From Clostridium sp. TW13 (GTDB lineage: Bacteria > Bacillota > Clostridia > Clostridiales > Clostridiaceae), in contig NZ_BROD01000001.1 of assembly GCF_024345225.1 (NCBI RefSeq), forward strand, positions 2,242,362 to 2,306,361: DNA of 64,000 bases, written 5' to 3'. The translations under genes and the position numbers were made by a program. Shown piece after piece: positions 55,393 to 63,593 of this stretch. The notes beneath the pieces are model-generated. The model saw nothing but the letters and a program-made list of their open reading frames with translations, did not search any database and was not told the origin of the DNA. Position 1 is the first letter of the stretch. Every line of letters begins with the position of its first letter.

Positions 55393-55944
55393 TTAGGAAA
55401 AAATCATTTTCATTCCAAATAAAAATAGAATTATTCCTCCAATATAATCAGCATATTTTGCGATAAATGATATACTTTTTATTTTTTCAGCCAAAATAAA
55501 TGCTAGTATTGATATAACTAAAGTTATTACTCCAATTACACCAGTATTCCAAAGTAACAATTTTATCTGCCTTAAATTCTGAAATATTGTAAACCCTACC
55601 ACTAAAGCATCCACGCTAACGGAAATTCCCAATATAAAATACATCTGAGGTTTATCTACTAATGGCTGCTCTTTTTCCTGCATACCATCCTTTATCATAA
55701 ATACACCTACAGTAGATATAATCATCCCTCCAATAATGCAGGGAATCGCAACGAAATGCTCACTAAATAACACTCCTAAGTATGCGCCTATAAATGTACA
55801 TAAAAATTGAAAGAATCCAAAAGATAATGCAAAGAGAGCTTTACTTTTTCTCTTTAAGTTTCCCCCTATACCTAAGCTTAATGATACTCCTGCAGCATCC
55901 ATAGATAATGCAAGCGCAATTAAAATCAACCTACTATAATCCAC
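55393..55944 (-). CDS. mntP: Manganese efflux pump MntP
   Basis: A 183-residue protein with six hydrophobic segments and two internal repeats carrying the family acidic motifs LALSMDAAGVSLS (near residue 11) and ISVSVDALVVGFT (near residue 108). Those Asp residues line the cation path in MntP. It exports Mn2+ and protects from manganese excess. The related sporulation protein YtaF is an alternative within the same superfamily. Translation starts at GTG 55944, seven bases after GGAGG. No yybP-ykoY riboswitch was recognised in the 240-base upstream gap, which is otherwise AT-rich and empty. Confidence 0.8.
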   Translation of the reverse strand: MDYSRLILIALALSMDAAGVSLSLGIGGNLKRKSKALFALSFGFFQFLCTFIGAYLGVLFSEHFVAIPCIIGGMIISTVGVFMIKDGMQEKEQPLVDKPQMYFILGISVSVDALVVGFTIFQNLRQIKLLLWNTGVIGVITLVISILAFILAEKIKSISFIAKYADYIGGIILFLFGMKMIFS

Positions 55945-56186
55945 AATTTTTCCTCCATATTTATTTCTTAATTATTTGTATTTTTAATACTCTAAAAATA
56001 TGCTGACTATTTATAATTAGCTATTTTTTTACACTTAAAATATATAATAGATTACATTCTTTTAAAAAATGCTTTATTTTATGTCTATTTTAGTGTATAT
56101 TATTAAATAGTGTAGCAATTATATTTGAATTGTATATCACATATATACTATTATGTAATTATTATTGTGTTTAAGGAGAGATTTCA

Positions 56187-57404
56187 ATGAACTGTATAAT
56201 AGCTCAATCAGGTGGTCCAACCTCTGTAATAAATTCTAGTGTTGCAGGATTAGTTGAAGCTAACAACGATTTAAAAATTTTTAATAATGTATTTGCTGGT
56301 TTAAACGGCATTGAAGGTATTTTAGATAAAAACATAATAAATCTTTCAGAATTAACTAAAGATCAATTAGAAACATTTAAATACACTCCATCTTCAGGCT
56401 TAGGTTCTTGCAGATATAAGCTTAAAAATTTTACTGAAAATGAAGAAGAATATACAGAACTAATGAACATCTTAGATGAATTAGATGTTAAAGCATTTTT
56501 CTATGTAGGCGGCAATGATTCTATGGATACTATTGCAAAATTAAGTGCTTATGCTGAAGAAAAAAATATAGACATTAAGTTCATAGGAATTCCAAAAACT
56601 ATAGATAATGATTTAATGTTCACTGATCATACACCTGGGTTTGGAAGTGCTGCAAAATTTATTGCAACTTCAACATTAGAAACTTATTTAGATTCTACAG
56701 TATATATAGATAATGGTGTTTTTATTGTTGAAACCATGGGAAGAGATACTGGTTGGCTAGCTGCTTCAAGTGCTCTTGCAACTGTTGATGGAAAACCAGT
56801 GGCTGATTTAATATACTTACCAGAAGTTGCTTTTGATACTGAAAAATTTCTTCAAGATGTAGCTAGACTTTATAAAGAGAAAAAACATGTTTATATAGTT
56901 GCTTCAGAAGGCCTAAAAAACGAAGATGGTGACTTTATTACTTCACTAAATTCAAAGAAGGCTCACGATAAATTTGGTCATACTCAACTAGGCGGTGTAG
57001 GAAATTACCTAAAAGATTTAATTATAGATAAAGAAATTACTCATAGAGTAAAGGTTCTTGAACTTAGTGTATTGCAAAGATGTTCAATGCATATAGCTTC
57101 TAAAACAGACATTGATGAAGCAGCTATGGTTGGCAGAGAAGCTTTGAATTATGCAAAGGATGGCAATTCTGGTTACATGGTAGCAATTAAGCGCGATGCT
57201 AACATGCCATATAAGAGTTCTACATTTTTAGTTAAGGCTAAAGATGTAGCTAATAAAGTTAAATACTTCCCTACTGAATGGATAAATGAAGAAGGAAACT
57301 TTATTACTAAAGAAGGTTTAAAATACTTAAGACCTCTTATTGTTGATGAACCTAATTTAATAATTGAAAACTATTTACCTAAATACAGGGTATTTAGTAG
57401 ATAG
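56187..57404 (+). CDS. pfp: Pyrophosphate-dependent 6-phosphofructokinase
   Basis: A 405-residue phosphofructokinase. The start IIAQSGGPTSVINSS binds substrate; GGND (108-111) takes the place of GGDG in ATP-dependent enzymes, and PKTIDND (136-142) carries the Lys found in PPi-dependent enzymes. PPi use is therefore likely, though the Asn at the first Asp position is unusual. The chain is longer than bacterial ATP-PFK (320) and matches the clade II/long PPi-type. It interconverts fructose 6-phosphate and the 1,6-bisphosphate reversibly in glycolysis/gluconeogenesis. GGAGAG precedes the ATG. Confidence 0.85.
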   Translation: MNCIIAQSGGPTSVINSSVAGLVEANNDLKIFNNVFAGLNGIEGILDKNIINLSELTKDQLETFKYTPSSGLGSCRYKLKNFTENEEEYTELMNILDELDVKAFFYVGGNDSMDTIAKLSAYAEEKNIDIKFIGIPKTIDNDLMFTDHTPGFGSAAKFIATSTLETYLDSTVYIDNGVFIVETMGRDTGWLAASSALATVDGKPVADLIYLPEVAFDTEKFLQDVARLYKEKKHVYIVASEGLKNEDGDFITSLNSKKAHDKFGHTQLGGVGNYLKDLIIDKEITHRVKVLELSVLQRCSMHIASKTDIDEAAMVGREALNYAKDGNSGYMVAIKRDANMPYKSSTFLVKAKDVANKVKYFPTEWINEEGNFITKEGLKYLRPLIVDEPNLIIENYLPKYRVFSR

Positions 57405-57505
57405 TCTTATATACTACTAGCTTTTAAATATATGTATTTTGTATCCTTACCTACTAACTAACACTTTGTGCTACAAAATACATAATTTAATATACAATTT
57501 AAATA

Positions 57506-57548
57506 TAGCTGATAAAACATATGAATTTCTTATATGTTTTGTCAGCTA
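57506..57548. terminator. Terminator between pfp and the SufS-like gene
   Basis: TAGCTGATAAAACATA and TATGTTTTGTCAGCTA pair with one mismatch around a short loop, between convergent genes. T-tracts are moderate. Confidence 0.65.
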
Positions 57549-57562
57549 TTATTAATATACAC

Positions 57563-58861
57563 CTATCTTTTTTTACTAATAAATCTATTAATACATTCCA
57601 AACAATAATCAACTTCTGAAATAGTATTATAGGGTGCAAAGCTAACTCTTACTATCCCAGGTGATTTTAAAGTTTTATCATAAGCTAAAACAAAGGTATC
57701 CTGATCTCTTATTCCTAAAATTTTCTTCACATAAGGCTGTGCACAAAAACAGCCATCTCTTATACCTATTGAACAATCTTTTCCCAAGTATTCTGCCAAT
57801 ACCTCATGATATATCCCTTCTATATTAAATCCGCATACTCCTAACCTATTTTTTTCATCTGTGTCATAATATAATTTAATATTTTTCATCGCTTTTATTT
57901 CGTCAGTAAAATGATCTCGAAGTAAACTTTCCTGCTTTTCCATCAAGTCAAAACCTATCTTTTCAACCTCATCCATAGATATCATTAAAGCTAGCACACC
58001 AACTATATTTTGAGTTCCCCCCTCCACTTTTTCTGGAGGATCTAACCAAAATACTCTATCATGTCCAACAATATCAACAGTTCCTCCCCCTGGCATAGAA
58101 GAATCTTTTTTAATAAAGGGAGTCTTTTTTCCCACAATAACACCAGTTCCAAAAGGAGCATACATTTTATGAGCTGAAAAAACCAAATAATCTATTTCTT
58201 CTTCAAAATTCTTTTTGTTTAAATTTATTTTCCTATGTGGAACTAACTGTGCTCCATCAACCACCATCATAGCTCCATATTTATGCGCAATCCTTGCAAC
58301 GTAATTAATATCATTAATATACCCTGTAACATTAGATGCACCACTAACAGTAATAACCTTAAGTTTACCCGCATATTTTTTGGCTAGGGTTTCAAATTGA
58401 TCTAACTTCAATTTACCCTTTTCATCTACTTCCACATATTTAACTGTTCCTACCCTTCTCCATGGCAAATCATTAGAATGATGCTCCATTCTTGTTGCAA
58501 TTATTATATCTTTTTTATCATCAATTAAAGTATTGGCTAATAAGTTCATACACCCAGTTGTATTCATTCCATAAATTACTGTGTAACTATCATTATTGTC
58601 TATATTAAAAAACTTTTTCACCCTATTTCTGGATTCTTCATAAATTTCAGTACTTATTTTAGCCTTATAGCCATTACCTCTTCCTATTGAGGAATAGTAG
58701 TTCATATAGTTTTCTAAAACCTTTAACTCTTCTTTAAATGGTGGTGTTGTAGCTGCATTATCAAAATTGATGTATCTTACATTTTCGCCATTAGTATTAG
58801 GAACTAAGGTATCAAGCCCAACAAATAAATCTTTACAATTAATAATATCCTTCATTAACAT
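57563..58861 (-). CDS. Class V aminotransferase, SufS/CsdA-like cysteine desulfurase
   Basis: A 432-residue PLP enzyme. FDNAATTPP is near the N-terminus, MEHHSNDLPW carries the substrate-contact His residues, VVDGAQLVPH precedes the PLP lysine in FSAHKMYAPFGTG, and the candidate sulfur-carrying Cys is in RDGCFCAQPYV. No sufC, sufU or sufB gene is next to it, so it may act outside an Fe-S operon. The ATG at 58861 is eight bases after GGAGG. Substrate may be cysteine or selenocysteine; other class V aminotransferases cannot be excluded. Confidence 0.78.
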   Translation of the reverse strand: MLMKDIINCKDLFVGLDTLVPNTNGENVRYINFDNAATTPPFKEELKVLENYMNYYSSIGRGNGYKAKISTEIYEESRNRVKKFFNIDNNDSYTVIYGMNTTGCMNLLANTLIDDKKDIIIATRMEHHSNDLPWRRVGTVKYVEVDEKGKLKLDQFETLAKKYAGKLKVITVSGASNVTGYINDINYVARIAHKYGAMMVVDGAQLVPHRKINLNKKNFEEEIDYLVFSAHKMYAPFGTGVIVGKKTPFIKKDSSMPGGGTVDIVGHDRVFWLDPPEKVEGGTQNIVGVLALMISMDEVEKIGFDLMEKQESLLRDHFTDEIKAMKNIKLYYDTDEKNRLGVCGFNIEGIYHEVLAEYLGKDCSIGIRDGCFCAQPYVKKILGIRDQDTFVLAYDKTLKSPGIVRVSFAPYNTISEVDYCLECINRFISKKR

Positions 58862-58982
58862 ATACATTACCTCCACTATATACTATTAAAATTAATTAAT
58901 TCTGTACCTAAAAAATAAAAATAAGTAAAAATTGAAATATTCTAATCATATATTTATATAAAATATTTATTGAGGTGAACCT

Positions 58983-59840
58983 ATGTTTCCAGATGAAAAA
59001 TATATGACGCTAAAATCTAATGATGATGATATAAAATTTGCGTTCTTATCCTACCTAGATTTTAATAGAGGATGCCCCTGTCAGCATATGAATACTGATT
59101 CAGAAGAAACTACCCACTCTCTATTTGAAAATAATAAGCTAAATTTCTCATCTTTAGTCCCTCAGCCTAATGCCCTACAAACTCTCCCTGAATCTAACTT
59201 AGAAAATAATATTAATTCTAATAGTAATTATGATTTTCTTCCAAACTCAACTTCACCTATACGAATACTTAACGCTTGCCCTTATGTAGACGCTATTGAT
59301 GTATATATAGATAATTCTATTATTCAAACTAAACTTGGTTTTGGTGAGAGCACTCCCTATACTCATGCTCCCGTATATAATTCCAAAATAACTATATATA
59401 AAAGTGGGGATAATACCAAACCATTATTGGAAAATGCATTAAATTTCTTAGGGAAAAAAATTTATACACTAGCAATATTCGAGGAAAATAATAAATTTCA
59501 TATTTTCCCTATAATAGATGATATACCTTCTAATTTAAGATACTCGCTTTCAATTAAATTTGTTAACCTATTAGCATATTCACCTTTATTAACGCTCGCT
59601 CTAGAAGATGGAAAACCTCTTTTTCAATATGTTAAATATAAAGAAATTACAAACTATTTTCTTCTTCCTGATGAAGAATGTTGCTTCAATATATATGATA
59701 ATAATTACAATCTAAAATCTATTAAACACCCAAGTACATTATTTGAGCCTAACAATCACTATACTATTTTTATTTTGGGTGATGTTACCATGCCAAATAG
59801 TATTAGAACAGCTATTTACAAAGATAATAAAAATTATTAA
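58983..59840 (+). CDS. DUF4397 domain protein without signal peptide
   Basis: A 285-residue protein. The C-terminal half (about 92-280) is a DUF4397 domain (IRILNACPYVDAIDVYIDN and FVNLLAYSPLLTLAL). The N-terminal 90 residues are polar and Asn/Ser-rich, with a CPC motif near residue 33 and no signal peptide or anchor. DUF4397 proteins are usually exported; a cytoplasmic or spore-coat location is possible here. Function unknown. A strong GAGGTG lies before the ATG, and a good terminator follows. Confidence 0.7.
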   Translation: MFPDEKYMTLKSNDDDIKFAFLSYLDFNRGCPCQHMNTDSEETTHSLFENNKLNFSSLVPQPNALQTLPESNLENNINSNSNYDFLPNSTSPIRILNACPYVDAIDVYIDNSIIQTKLGFGESTPYTHAPVYNSKITIYKSGDNTKPLLENALNFLGKKIYTLAIFEENNKFHIFPIIDDIPSNLRYSLSIKFVNLLAYSPLLTLALEDGKPLFQYVKYKEITNYFLLPDEECCFNIYDNNYNLKSIKHPSTLFEPNNHYTIFILGDVTMPNSIRTAIYKDNKNY

Positions 59841-59847
59841 TTTCTCT

Positions 59848-59885
59848 TAGGAGTTAAATAAATCTATTTAACTCCTATTGTTTTA
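59848..59885 (+). terminator. Terminator of the DUF4397 gene
   Basis: TAGGAGTTAAATA and TATTTAACTCCTA form a perfect 13-bp stem followed by TTGTTTTA. Confidence 0.85.
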
Positions 59886-59895
59886 CCCTCATTGT

Positions 59896-59924
59896 TTGTC
59901 AATATATTTCTTACATAGTATAAT
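59896..59924 (+). promoter_or_regulatory. Sigma-A promoter of the ABC-F gene
   Basis: TTGTCA (59896-59901), 17 bases, TATAAT (59919-59924). A leader of about 85 bases follows, containing a possible 11-codon open frame (59949-59984). Confidence 0.75.
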
Positions 59925-59948
59925 AGTACTATTAGAGCAACAAGGCTG

Positions 59949-59984
59949 ATGTTGTTTAAAAATGCTGCAATATTAGCTGCATAG
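59949..59984 (+). CDS. Possible 11-codon leader peptide upstream of the ABC-F gene
   Basis: ATG to TAG encodes MLFKNAAILAA within the transcribed leader, with a weak AAGG close upstream. Several ABC-F resistance genes are controlled by leader-peptide attenuation, so this may be regulatory, but a chance frame of this size is also common. Confidence 0.25.
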   Translation: MLFKNAAILAA

Positions 59985-60015
59985 ATACTTACGAAAAACA
60001 GAGGAGTAAAAAGTT

Positions 60016-61947
60016 ATGATAGTACTGAGTTGTAAAAATTTAATTAAGAGTTATGGTATAGATGAAATATTAAAAGGCATTACATTTTCTATTAATGATA
60101 ATGATAAGGTAGGTTTGATTGGAGCTAACGGCGAAGGTAAATCAACTCTATTTAAAATATTAATGAAAGAACTTTCCTACGATGATGGTGAGCTTTTTAT
60201 AGATAAAAATAAAAGTGTTGGATATCTATCTCAGCATTTAGATCTTTCATCTGAAAACACCATCTATGATGAAATGTTATCTGTTTTTGAAGACCTAACA
60301 AAACTTCAAGATAAAATATCACTACTAGAGCAAAAATTAAATGAACCTTATGATGAAACAAATGCTGAATATCACGAAAAGTTAATTAAAGACTATACTC
60401 TATCTCAAGAACTTTTTGAGAAAAGAGGTGGATATACTTACAGAGGGGAAATTTCTAAAGTTGTAAAAGGTTTAGGATTCTCTGAAGAAGACTATAGCAA
60501 AGAAGTATCTACCTTAAGTGGTGGTCAAAAAACCAGAGTTGCTCTTTGTAAGCTTCTACTAATAAAACCTGAAATTCTTCTTCTGGATGAACCAACAAAT
60601 CATTTAGATTTGCTTGCCATAGAATGGTTAGAAGAATACCTAAAATCATATAAAGGTACTGTGCTTGTAATATCTCATGATAGATTTTTCCTTGATTCAG
60701 TAACAACTTCTACCTTTGAGTTACGTGGCGGAAAAATTTATAGTTATAATGCACCTTACTCAAAGTTTATAGAGCTAAGAGAGAAGGATATTGAAGCTCA
60801 GGTTAAGGCATATAATCTTCAACAGGCTGAAATTAAGCGTCAAGAAGAGATAATAGAAAAATTCCGTTCCTTCAATAGAGAAAAAAGCATAAGAGCTGCT
60901 GAAAGTAGAGAGAAAGCCCTTGCTAAAATTGACAGATTAGATTCACCAGTAGTTCAAACTTCTGCTAGCAAAATTAAGTTTGAAACTAGAGTTAAGAGCG
61001 GAAATGATGTTCTTCATGTAGAAAACTTAAAAAAGAGCTATGGAGATAAAGTCTTATTCCAAAACCTTTCTTTAGACATAAAAAGAGGAGAAAAAATAGC
61101 TTTAATCGGTGAAAATGGAAGAGGAAAAACCACATTACTGAAAATACTTATGGATAAAATAAATGCTGACTGCGGAAGTAAAGTTTTAGGCAGAAATGTT
61201 AATATAGGTTACTATGATCAAGAGCAATCTGATTTAAATATAAATAAAACTATAATTGATGAAGTTTGGGACACCTTTCCTAACTTAACCACTACAGAGG
61301 TAAGAACAGTATTAGCTTCCTTCCTATTCAAAGGTGAAGATGTATTTAAGGAAATCAGTCATTTAAGTGGTGGCGAACGTTGTAGAATAAACTTATTAAA
61401 ATTAATTCTGTCACAATCTAACTTTTTATTATTGGATGAGCCTACTAATCATTTGGATATACTATCCCGTGAAGCTCTTGAAGATGCTATCCTTAATTAT
61501 GATGGAACTCTTCTTGTAATTTCCCATGATAGATATTTCTTAAACAAGGTAATTGAAAAAATCTACGAACTAAATGAAGACGGAATAAAAACTTATCTTG
61601 GAAACTATAATTATTATATTGATAAAAAGAATAATCCTAATAGATTTGAAGACTTAGATGATGGTTCTGTAAATGGTAAAACTAAAACTCAATTAAAAGA
61701 AGAAAGAAAGAAAAAAAGAGAAGCAGAAAAAGAATCTAAAAAAGTAGTTTTAAGATTTAAGGAAGTGGAAAAACTAATAGCTAAAAATGAGGAAGAATTA
61801 GAAAATTTAAATGCTCAATTATGCTTAGAAGAAGTTTATTCAAATCCTGAGGAATGCGGAAAAGTAAATAAAAAAATAGCTGAATTAAATTCTGAAATTG
61901 AAGCACTTTATGAAGAATGGGAGGAATTAGATACTCAGCTAAACTAA
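60016..61947 (+). CDS. ABC-F family ribosome-associated ATPase
   Basis: A 643-residue soluble protein with two ABC domains. The first has GANGEGKST, LSGGQKTRVALCKLL and LLLDEPTNHLD; the second has GENGRGKTT, LSGGERCRINLLKL and LLLDEPTNHLD. There are no membrane segments. The interdomain linker (about 235-310) is helical and charged, and a C-terminal coiled coil of about 80 residues follows the second domain, as in Uup/YdiF-type members. ABC-F proteins bind the ribosomal E site in translation control or antibiotic protection; a housekeeping role is more likely than resistance given the C-terminal domain, but cannot be decided here. It starts at ATG with GAGGAG nine bases upstream. Confidence 0.88.
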   Translation: MIVLSCKNLIKSYGIDEILKGITFSINDNDKVGLIGANGEGKSTLFKILMKELSYDDGELFIDKNKSVGYLSQHLDLSSENTIYDEMLSVFEDLTKLQDKISLLEQKLNEPYDETNAEYHEKLIKDYTLSQELFEKRGGYTYRGEISKVVKGLGFSEEDYSKEVSTLSGGQKTRVALCKLLLIKPEILLLDEPTNHLDLLAIEWLEEYLKSYKGTVLVISHDRFFLDSVTTSTFELRGGKIYSYNAPYSKFIELREKDIEAQVKAYNLQQAEIKRQEEIIEKFRSFNREKSIRAAESREKALAKIDRLDSPVVQTSASKIKFETRVKSGNDVLHVENLKKSYGDKVLFQNLSLDIKRGEKIALIGENGRGKTTLLKILMDKINADCGSKVLGRNVNIGYYDQEQSDLNINKTIIDEVWDTFPNLTTTEVRTVLASFLFKGEDVFKEISHLSGGERCRINLLKLILSQSNFLLLDEPTNHLDILSREALEDAILNYDGTLLVISHDRYFLNKVIEKIYELNEDGIKTYLGNYNYYIDKKNNPNRFEDLDDGSVNGKTKTQLKEERKKKREAEKESKKVVLRFKEVEKLIAKNEEELENLNAQLCLEEVYSNPEECGKVNKKIAELNSEIEALYEEWEELDTQLN

Positions 61948-61996
61948 GATTCAGATGGGAATCAAACCCCACCGGAATCAAGTTTCACTTAATAGA
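61942..61996. repeat. Second copy of the structured-RNA 5' hairpin module
   Basis: About 50 bases nearly identical to 5497-5552: AACTAAGATTCAGATGGG, a short loop, CCCCACCGGAATC and AAGTTTCACTT. It begins in the last codons of the ABC-F gene and includes its stop codon. Only the first hairpin of the larger 5.3-kb RNA is present. Confidence 0.75.
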
Positions 61997-61998
61997 GT

Positions 61999-62038
61999 AA
62001 AGATCAGACAGTATATCTACACTTGTCTGACCTTTACT
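61999..62038. terminator. Bidirectional terminator after the ABC-F gene
   Basis: AAAGATCAGACA (61999-62010) pairs with TGTCTGACCTTT (62024-62035) between convergent genes, with moderate T-rich flanks on both strands. Confidence 0.75.
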
Positions 62039-62671
62039 TTATATTCTTTCTCTCTTTCTAACTGCACCAAATGGACATACTGATATACAATTGCCACAAT
62101 GCAAACAATTTTCTTGATTAATTACTACTGGCTTTACAGATATATCAATACATTTTTGAGGACACTTCGAGTAACATATCTTGCATCCCCTACACTTATC
62201 TGTAACAAAATACCCACCTTTTATCTCTACCTTTTTTCCTAATGCAAAAGAATCTCTTGTTATAGGCTTTGTAGATAAGTCAAAATATTCACCCTGCCCC
62301 TCATACAATTGAAAAACTTCTAAAGCCATTCTGCTTTCTTTTGTTGGATAAATGTCATGCATATATGTATTTACTTCAAACACCTTATGCAATAATTCTT
62401 GCCCCACATTTCTAACTTTTCCCCGAAGAGAAATTGCCTTCTTGTTTAATGAACTCTCACCAACAGTCACTCCACTTATAGCCACATACTGTTTTTGCAT
62501 TAATTGGTGATAAAACTCTTTTCCTTTAGCTGTAATAAAATACAAACTATTATCATCCACAAGCATAATATCTATAACTCTAGCTTGGGGAAATCCATGT
62601 TCATCTATTGTTGCAAATACTGTTGAGTGTATTTCATCTTTTAACATCCTTAAATAATCTCTTGTTTCCAT
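62039..62671 (-). CDS. Flavin split-barrel protein with C-terminal 2x[4Fe-4S] ferredoxin domain
   Basis: A 210-residue fusion. Residues 1-140 are a pyridoxamine-phosphate-oxidase-like split barrel (FATIDEHGFPQARVIDIML), the usual FMN-binding fold. Residues about 155-208 carry two ferredoxin clusters, CRGCKICYSKCP and CLHCGNCISVCP, each with the full CxxCxxCxxxCP set. The fusion suggests electron transfer between ferredoxin and flavin in the cytosol. The start ATG is seven bases after AGGAG. An FMN riboswitch and its terminator lie 55-300 bases upstream on the same strand, so expression should fall when FMN is plentiful. Confidence 0.85.
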   Translation of the reverse strand: METRDYLRMLKDEIHSTVFATIDEHGFPQARVIDIMLVDDNSLYFITAKGKEFYHQLMQKQYVAISGVTVGESSLNKKAISLRGKVRNVGQELLHKVFEVNTYMHDIYPTKESRMALEVFQLYEGQGEYFDLSTKPITRDSFALGKKVEIKGGYFVTDKCRGCKICYSKCPQKCIDISVKPVVINQENCLHCGNCISVCPFGAVRKRERI

Positions 62672-62727
62672 ACATCTGCTCCTATTTCTCCCTAAATAAT
62701 ATTCTTTAATATGGGGACATTTAATAC

Positions 62728-62765
62728 AAAAAGCCCCGAAATGAAATATATTTCAAGGCTTTTTT
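62728..62765 (-). terminator. Riboswitch-linked terminator
   Basis: Minus-strand AAAAAGCC..GAAAT and ATTTC..GGGGCTTTTT form a stem with a T-tract between the FMN riboswitch and the start codon at 62671. It is the likely off-state attenuator. Confidence 0.75.
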
Positions 62766-62826
62766 CATATTCACAAGAGTAATTTTATTTTCTCTGTGAA
62801 AATTATTTTCATGCTGAAACGTAACC

Positions 62827-62968
62827 ATCTTCTTTCATCCGGACTATCCCGTCGGTTTTGGATTTACACCAAATCAACCAATACTTAGGCTCGTGGACTA
62901 ATCACCACCGGTCAGGAATTCTTGCTTAGTTGAGATCTCCTCAATAAGAGTCACCTTGCCCTGAAGAT
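62827..62968 (-). ncRNA. FMN riboswitch (RFN element)
   Basis: Read on the minus strand the sequence shows the RFN consensus blocks in order: ATCTTCAGGGCAAGGTGA, CCTGACCGGTGGTGATTAG, CCACGAGCC, TTGATTTGGTGTAAATCC and CCGACGGGATAGTCCGGATG, closed by GAAAGAAGAT pairing with ATCTTC (P1). It begins 16 bases after the stop of the upstream flavoprotein gene. A TATAAT (62988-62983, minus) overlaps that stop codon and may be its own -10. It controls the split-barrel/ferredoxin gene through the terminator at 62728-62765. No rib or ribU gene is adjacent. Confidence 0.95.
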
Positions 62969-62983
62969 TGTATGTTATTTATA

Positions 62984-63439
62984 TTATAAACTATATTCCT
63001 TTGGTGGGTTACCAGAGAAATCTGCTATTACTGCTTTTGCATTTTCTAAATAGAATACTTCAAAAATTGGGTTTGAAGCTTCATTATATTGTCCCTTTAC
63101 TATAGGATTTGCCATACATGCTTCTTTAACAGCCATGTTATTTTCAAATACAGCTTTTCCACTTAATCTGATCCAAGCGTATTCTGGACTTGAAACTGAT
63201 ACTTCTATTTCAGGCTTTGCTTGCATGTCTTTGTAAACATCCTTAGTATTATTTGTACAAAACCATAACCTTCCTTCTTGTTCTAAACAGAACATAAATG
63301 GACGGCATTTTGCTTTTCCATCACGGCCTACTGTTGCTAAATATTGAACTGGATTTGCTTGTAAAAATTCTATTACTTCTTTCATTTTGTTATCTCCTTT
63401 ATTTCCAAAAACATTTTTTATAATTTCTTTAAAACTCAT
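62984..63439 (-). CDS. Pyridoxamine-phosphate-oxidase-like split-barrel flavoprotein
   Basis: A protein of 151 residues from the first ATG or 133 from the second (63385). The split-barrel core contains FLQANPVQYLATVGRDGKAKCRPF, then WFCTNNTKDVYKDMQ and WIRLSGKAVF, typical of small FMN-binding general-stress/pyridoxamine-oxidase-like proteins. Both ATGs have good ribosome sites (AGGAG and AAGGAG, eight bases each); family members usually start like the shorter form. It likely reduces a flavin or quinone substrate. Two palindromes flank its promoter, suggesting a MarR/HxlR-type regulator. Confidence 0.82.
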   Translation of the reverse strand: MSFKEIIKNVFGNKGDNKMKEVIEFLQANPVQYLATVGRDGKAKCRPFMFCLEQEGRLWFCTNNTKDVYKDMQAKPEIEVSVSSPEYAWIRLSGKAVFENNMAVKEACMANPIVKGQYNEASNPIFEVFYLENAKAVIADFSGNPPKEYSL

Positions 63440-63460
63440 TCTCTAAGCTCCTTATTGTAC

Positions 63461-63530
63461 GAAGTGGCCACTTCCTATGTTTTTATTATAAAGGGATGAA
63501 TTAATACTGTGAAGTACGCACTTTAAAGTG
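63461..63530 (-). promoter_or_regulatory. Promoter with two palindromic operators
   Basis: Minus-strand TTCACA (63513-63508), 17 bases and TATAAT (63490-63485) form the promoter. CACTTTAAAGTG (63519-63530) lies just upstream of the -35, and the perfect palindrome GAAGTGGCCACTTC (63461-63474) lies at the transcription start. This arrangement fits a redox- or quinone-responsive MarR/HxlR regulator. No such gene is adjacent within the window. Confidence 0.6.
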
Positions 63531-63593
63531 GTATAAGCACCTTAAAGAATCATAGTTTCCAATAGGATACTATGGAAATGCAATATTATATAA

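Noticed and set aside
55945-56186. yybP-ykoY manganese riboswitch upstream of mntP
   Set aside because: The AT-rich spacer lacks the conserved paired loops of that element.
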